In this document: one piece after another, positions 60,949-64,000 of the stretch
Position numbering within the stretch: the stretch's first letter is position 1
How the letters are laid out: every line of letters begins with the position of its first letter
NCBI RefSeq assembly: GCF_000820165.1
Contig: NZ_CDDD01000030.1
Coordinates: forward strand, 22,417-86,416
Length of the DNA: 64,000 nt
Direction of reading: 5' to 3'
Source: Aeromonas taiwanensis
GTDB taxonomy: Bacteria; Pseudomonadota; Gammaproteobacteria; Enterobacterales; Aeromonadaceae
The notes under the pieces: generated by a model
What the model saw: only the letters and a program-made list of their open reading frames with translations
Told to the model about the DNA's origin: nothing
Database searches by the model: none
Made by a program: the position numbers and the translations under genes

Positions 60949-61887
60949 TTACTCCGCAAGACGCTCTGCGACCCGCAGCACCGAGCTGCGGGACCGGGTG
61001 TTTTCATTGACCTCGTGCTCGGAAGGCTTGAGCGCCTTGCCGACCGACTTCAGTTTGCGACCGCCGGCCAGCTGGGCCTCGGTCAGCGGGATACCGTGCG
61101 GTACCTCAGGTCCCTTCTCGTGCTTGCGGATGAAGTGTTTGACCAGCCTGTCTTCCAGGGAGTGGAAGCTGATGACGGAGAGGCGGCCGTGGGGCGCCAG
61201 CACGTCCAGGGCACCGTTGAGGGCGGTCTCGATCTCGTCCAGCTCGCTGTTTATATAGATGCGGATGGCCTGGAAGCTGCGGGTGGCCGCGTGCTTGCCC
61301 TTCTCCTTGCTGGGGTTGACCCGGGCGATCATCTCCGCCAGCTGGCGGGTGCGCACATAAGGCTCTGTGACCCGGTCGTGCACGATGGCGCGGGCAATCT
61401 TCTTGGCGAAACGCTCCTCGCCGAAGGTCTTCAAGACCCAGGCGATGTCATCCACGTCGGCACGGGCCAGCCACTCGGCGGCGCTCTGGCCGGAGGTGGG
61501 GTCCATCCGCATGTCGAGCGGACCGTCCTTCATGAAGCTGAAGCCGCGTTCGGCATCGTCCAGCTGGGGGGAAGAGACACCCAGATCCAGCAGGAAGCCA
61601 TCGACCTTGCCCAGCAGGCCGCGCTCGGTCAGATAGCGGGTGATACCGGAAAACGGCCCGTGCACGATCTCGAAGCGGGGATCCTGGATCTTGGCCGCCT
61701 CGGCGATGGCCTGGGGATCCCGATCGATGGCTATCAGGCGCCCGTTCTGGCCCAGATGCTGGAGAATGAGACGAGAGTGACCACCCCGGCCAAAGGTACC
61801 GTCGACGTAGACACCGTCCGGCTTGATGGCCAGCCCTTCGACGGCTTCGTGCAACAGCACTGTGATGTGTTCAGCGGCTTGGGTCAT
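60949..61887 (-). CDS. rsmH: 16S rRNA m4C1402 methyltransferase RsmH (MraW)
   Basis: RsmH methylates N4 of C1402 in the ribosomal P site. The 312-residue protein begins [13 protein letters not shown], has the SAM-binding [12 protein letters not shown] near 33-44, DRDPQA, and the family motif [20 protein letters not shown] near 105-124. Length matches E. coli (313). Its stop and start codons abut mraZ and ftsL within 3 bases. Confidence 0.97.
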   Translation of the reverse strand: MTQAAEHITVLLHEAVEGLAIKPDGVYVDGTFGRGGHSRLILQHLGQNGRLIAIDRDPQAIAEAAKIQDPRFEIVHGPFSGITRYLTERGLLGKVDGFLLDLGVSSPQLDDAERGFSFMKDGPLDMRMDPTSGQSAAEWLARADVDDIAWVLKTFGEERFAKKIARAIVHDRVTEPYVRTRQLAEMIARVNPSKEKGKHAATRSFQAIRIYINSELDEIETALNGALDVLAPHGRLSVISFHSLEDRLVKHFIRKHEKGPEVPHGIPLTEAQLAGGRKLKSVGKALKPSEHEVNENTRSRSSVLRVAERLAE

Positions 61888-62346
61888 TTATAAAGAAAAA
61901 TCCTGTAGTCGTGGTGAACTTGCCCAGTCGTCCTCGGGCAGGCCCAGGATGTCGTCATTGATCTGTTGTTGCCAGCGGGCTTCATCCCACAACTCAAACT
62001 TGTTGAGCTGGCCCACCAGCATGATTTTCTTGTCCAGTCCCGCATGGCTGCGCAGCGGCTGGCTGAGCAGCAGACGGCCGTTGCCGTCCAGCTCGCACTC
62101 GGTCGCATGACCGAGCAGCAGACGCTGCAGGCGGCGCTCCGCCGGGTTGGTACTGGAAAGCGTCTTGAGCTTGCGCTCTATCTCTTCCCATTCGTTCAGG
62201 GGATACAGCAGCAGACAGGGATGGGCGATGTCGATGGTACAGACCAGCTGGCCGTCGCATTCGTCGCGCAGCCAGTCTCGATATTTGGTCGGAATCGCCA
62301 ACCGCCCCTTGTTGTCGAGGCTGATGGCGTGAGCGCCACGCAACAA
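61888..62346 (-). CDS. mraZ: Transcriptional regulator MraZ
   Basis: MraZ is an AbrB-like DNA-binding protein that represses its own dcw cluster. The 152-residue protein has two SpoVT/AbrB repeats, the first with [17 protein letters not shown] (10-26) and the second with [18 protein letters not shown] near 85-105. Length equals E. coli MraZ. The start must be TTG at 62346 (TTG TTG CGT GGC): the family N-terminus MxRGA fits exactly and GGGGAC lies upstream. First gene of the cluster; three direct repeats lie 49-72 bases upstream. Confidence 0.95.
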   Translation of the reverse strand: MLRGAHAISLDNKGRLAIPTKYRDWLRDECDGQLVCTIDIAHPCLLLYPLNEWEEIERKLKTLSSTNPAERRLQRLLLGHATECELDGNGRLLLSQPLRSHAGLDKKIMLVGQLNKFELWDEARWQQQINDDILGLPEDDWASSPRLQDFSL

Positions 62347-62394
62347 ATTGCCGTCCCCGAAAGGTGAGTTATGAGGGCGAACCGCCCGATAAAA

Positions 62395-62418
62395 CCACTT
62401 TTATCCACTTTTCTCCAC
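62395..62418 (-). promoter_or_regulatory. Three MraZ-type direct repeats
   Basis: On the minus strand GTGGAGAAAA, GTGGATAAAA and GTGGTTTTAT follow each other at an exact 10-base period, starting 5 bases after the -10 box. The known MraZ site is three TGGGN repeats with 5-base spacers, the same period; here the third G of each repeat is A or T. Confidence 0.65.
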
Positions 62419-62423
62419 CATGA

Positions 62424-62452
62424 AGTTTAAGGACGAGCAGGGGGCTTTTCAA
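62424..62452 (-). promoter_or_regulatory. Promoter of the dcw cluster (Pmra)
   Basis: On the minus strand TTGAAA (62452-62447) and TAAACT (62429-62424) are separated by exactly 17 bases. The putative start would lie within the MraZ repeats, so bound MraZ would block initiation. Confidence 0.62.
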
Positions 62453-62585
62453 GCAAGGATCTCTGGCATGGGGAACATATTGACGCAGCCTGGGGAGTGT
62501 ACCGATTAAATGAATTGATTTTTCACAAGTTATTCACGGTTGAATTAAATCCATCCCGTCAGGTGCCGCTCTTAATTAATCGATT

Positions 62586-62882
62586 TCAGGGGGAAATGAT
62601 GAAACGAAACAGCACGACGGCGCACAGGATAATGCTCACGCCCACCACGGGATAGATGATATAGCCATCTCCCGCCCGCCTGGCACGCAGCACTACGAGC
62701 TGGCAGAGCAGCAGGTTATAGAGGATGAGAAGAAAAGTCAGCAGAAGGTTGGCACCAAATGTCAGCTCGTCGGCATAGACGACATAGAGCCACATCAAAC
62801 CAAAATTAACGAGGATCAGATAAAGCAGAAATTTCTGAATCGCCCTGCCCGCCTTTGGGGTCTTTTTTACTCGTGTTATCAT
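62586..62882 (-). CDS. Small membrane protein of unknown function
   Basis: A 98-residue protein with a basic N-terminus (MITRVKKTPKAGRAIQKF) and three hydrophobic helices (about 19-38, 42-64 and 74-96). It resembles no family I can name. The ATG at 62882 has AGGA 10 bases upstream; the longer frame to 62930 starts without one. It lies on the same strand as, and upstream of, the dcw cluster and is divergent from the lytic transglycosylase gene. Confidence 0.65.
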   Translation of the reverse strand: MITRVKKTPKAGRAIQKFLLYLILVNFGLMWLYVVYADELTFGANLLLTFLLILYNLLLCQLVVLRARRAGDGYIIYPVVGVSIILCAVVLFRFIISP

Positions 62883-62975
62883 GCTTATCACGTCCTGGAT
62901 ACCACATGAACAGTCGACAGATATTGTCAAAAACTGTTGAGATACATCGTGTTTTTATCATTTTCCCGCCAGGCA

Positions 62976-63992
62976 ATGTCCTTCCTTGCAAAATTATCCC
63001 GTGGCTTTCTACCCGGGTTATCGCTGCTGACCAGTACCGTTTGCTACTCCTACGATAATTATCACTGGCAGGCAGGTTTTCCCACCCCCCTTGCCGGTCC
63101 CGGTGCCGAGCTGGTCAGCCAGCAGACCCGCTACCTGCTGCAACAACGCCGCCACCTGCAACAGCGCCTCACCGAGTCCCAACCCATGATCCGCTGGGTG
63201 GAACAACAGGTGCGCACACGCAAGCTGCCTACCATGCTGGCGCTGCTCCCCCTGATCGAGAGCAGCTATCGGCTGGACGTGGTCTCTTCCGCTGGTGCTG
63301 CCGGGCCCTGGCAGCTGATGCCCGATACTGCGGCCCGCTTCTCCATCCCCATGACGGCCGGCTTCGACGGCCGCTATTCCCTGCCTTTGGCGACGGAGGC
63401 CGCCCTCACCTATCTCGGCTGGCTGCATCAATTCTTCGGGCAGGACTGGCTGCTGGCGCTGGCGGCCTATAACGCGGGAGAAGGACGAGTGCTTAAGGCG
63501 GTACTCAATGGCGGGACGCGCAATCTGTGGGCGCTGCAACTGCCCACGGAGACGCGCCTCTACGTGGCGCGTTTCATCGCCCTCTCCCAGTTGCTGGACA
63601 GGGCGGCGCAGCACGGCTTCGTACTGCCATCCTGGCAGGAGGGAGAGAGCATTCAGGTATGGCGGCAGCCGGGCGACTGCTCCCTGCTGAGCTGGGCCAT
63701 GGCCAGGGGTGTCTCCATGAACGAGGCGAGCCGCTGGAACCCCGCCTGGCGCCTGCCCGACGCCCAGAGCGTGAGCGACTGCCCCATTGTCTATGGCGGG
63801 GGCAAGGCGCCAGCCCGCAGCAAACCGGAAGGACGGCCTCTGCTGGCTCAGGCCGTGTCGCTGGAGAGCCTGCACGACCCCCTGCTGCTGCAACCGGCCA
63901 GGGGGCTGGACATGGGGCGGGGGGGGATCAGGCTGGAACGGATGCCGGATCCGCTGGGGCTGGAGCAGGCCCGCCCTCTGCTGGCGCCATGA
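62976..63992 (+). CDS. Lytic murein transglycosylase, MltD-like
   Basis: A 338-residue secreted SLT-family enzyme that cuts glycan strands to 1,6-anhydro-MurNAc ends. A signal peptide covers about 1-26; the SLT domain (about 75-200) has the catalytic glutamate in LIESSYRLD, then SAAGAAGPWQLMP-like sequence (here SSAGAAGPWQLMPDTA) and AYNAGEGRV. E. coli MltD has LysM repeats at its end; here only one degenerate LysM-like stretch (SWAMARGVSMNEASRWN) remains before a Pro/Arg-rich tail. The ATG at 62976 gives a clean signal peptide; the frame begins with TTG at 62937. Confidence 0.85.
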   Translation: MSFLAKLSRGFLPGLSLLTSTVCYSYDNYHWQAGFPTPLAGPGAELVSQQTRYLLQQRRHLQQRLTESQPMIRWVEQQVRTRKLPTMLALLPLIESSYRLDVVSSAGAAGPWQLMPDTAARFSIPMTAGFDGRYSLPLATEAALTYLGWLHQFFGQDWLLALAAYNAGEGRVLKAVLNGGTRNLWALQLPTETRLYVARFIALSQLLDRAAQHGFVLPSWQEGESIQVWRQPGDCSLLSWAMARGVSMNEASRWNPAWRLPDAQSVSDCPIVYGGGKAPARSKPEGRPLLAQAVSLESLHDPLLLQPARGLDMGRGGIRLERMPDPLGLEQARPLLAP

Positions 63993-64000
63993 AACAGTGG
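63989..64000 (+). CDS. Possible start of the next gene (partial)
   Basis: An ATG overlapping the transglycosylase stop (ATGA) opens a frame MKQW that runs off the window. The overlap is the usual form of translational coupling, but four codons are too few to confirm it. Confidence 0.3.

Overview
The window looks like chromosomal DNA of an Aeromonas (Gammaproteobacteria). The evidence is GC-rich coding sequence (about 60 % by eye), a type IV pilus cluster of the Aeromonas tapABCD kind between nadC and coaE, a dcw cell-wall/division cluster ordered as in Vibrio/Aeromonas without ddlB, and a pdhR-aceE-aceF-lpdA cluster with a three-lipoyl AceF. I see no prophage, insertion sequence, CRISPR array or integron, and almost every base belongs to a recognisable core gene.

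Layout. 1-3.0 kb: a small secreted protein of unknown function, a YIP1-family membrane protein and a potassium-channel-like protein. 3.2-3.6 kb: four tRNA genes (Phe, Thr, Phe, Asn) with a clear promoter and terminator. 3.6-5.9 kb: plsY divergent from folB-folK, then a YbaK/ProX-type deacylase. 5.9-11.7 kb: an MFS exporter, a CobW-type GTPase, an aldonolactone-oxidase-like flavoprotein, and a LysE exporter divergent from a LysR regulator. 11.7-15.0 kb: two tandem CSS-EAL c-di-GMP phosphodiesterases. 15.3-20.4 kb: acnB and a patatin/beta-barrel protein. 20.6-25.2 kb: two chemoreceptors with near-identical signalling halves and a tandem pair of histidine-rich lipoproteins. 25.3-32.4 kb: pyruvate dehydrogenase genes and their regulator PdhR, with a palindromic PdhR operator. 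32.6-41.1 kb: ampD, an aspartic protease, nadC, tapA-D, coaE, zapD, yacG. 41.1-62.3 kb: mutT, secA, an M23 peptidase, lpxC and the dcw cluster read leftwards from mraZ. 62.6-64 kb: a small membrane protein and an MltD-like lytic transglycosylase.

How the genes work together. The right third is a peptidoglycan factory: MurE, F, D, C, MraY and MurG make lipid II; FtsW/FtsI polymerise it at the septum set by FtsZ, FtsA, FtsQ and FtsL (ZapD lies nearby in the coaE operon); MraZ and three direct repeats control entry to the cluster. AmpD, the M23 protein and the MltD-like enzyme belong to wall turnover. PdhR, AceEF, Lpd and AcnB feed acetyl units into the TCA cycle. The middle holds motility and surface sensing: chemoreceptors, c-di-GMP hydrolases and the pilus assembly set.

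I did not find a clearly undescribed multi-gene system. The best leads are the duplicated His/Tyr-rich lipoproteins, the homogenised chemoreceptor pair, a second PdhR-like box, the flavoprotein lacking the usual FAD-linking histidine, and a terminator-like hairpin inside the dcw cluster between ftsI and murE.
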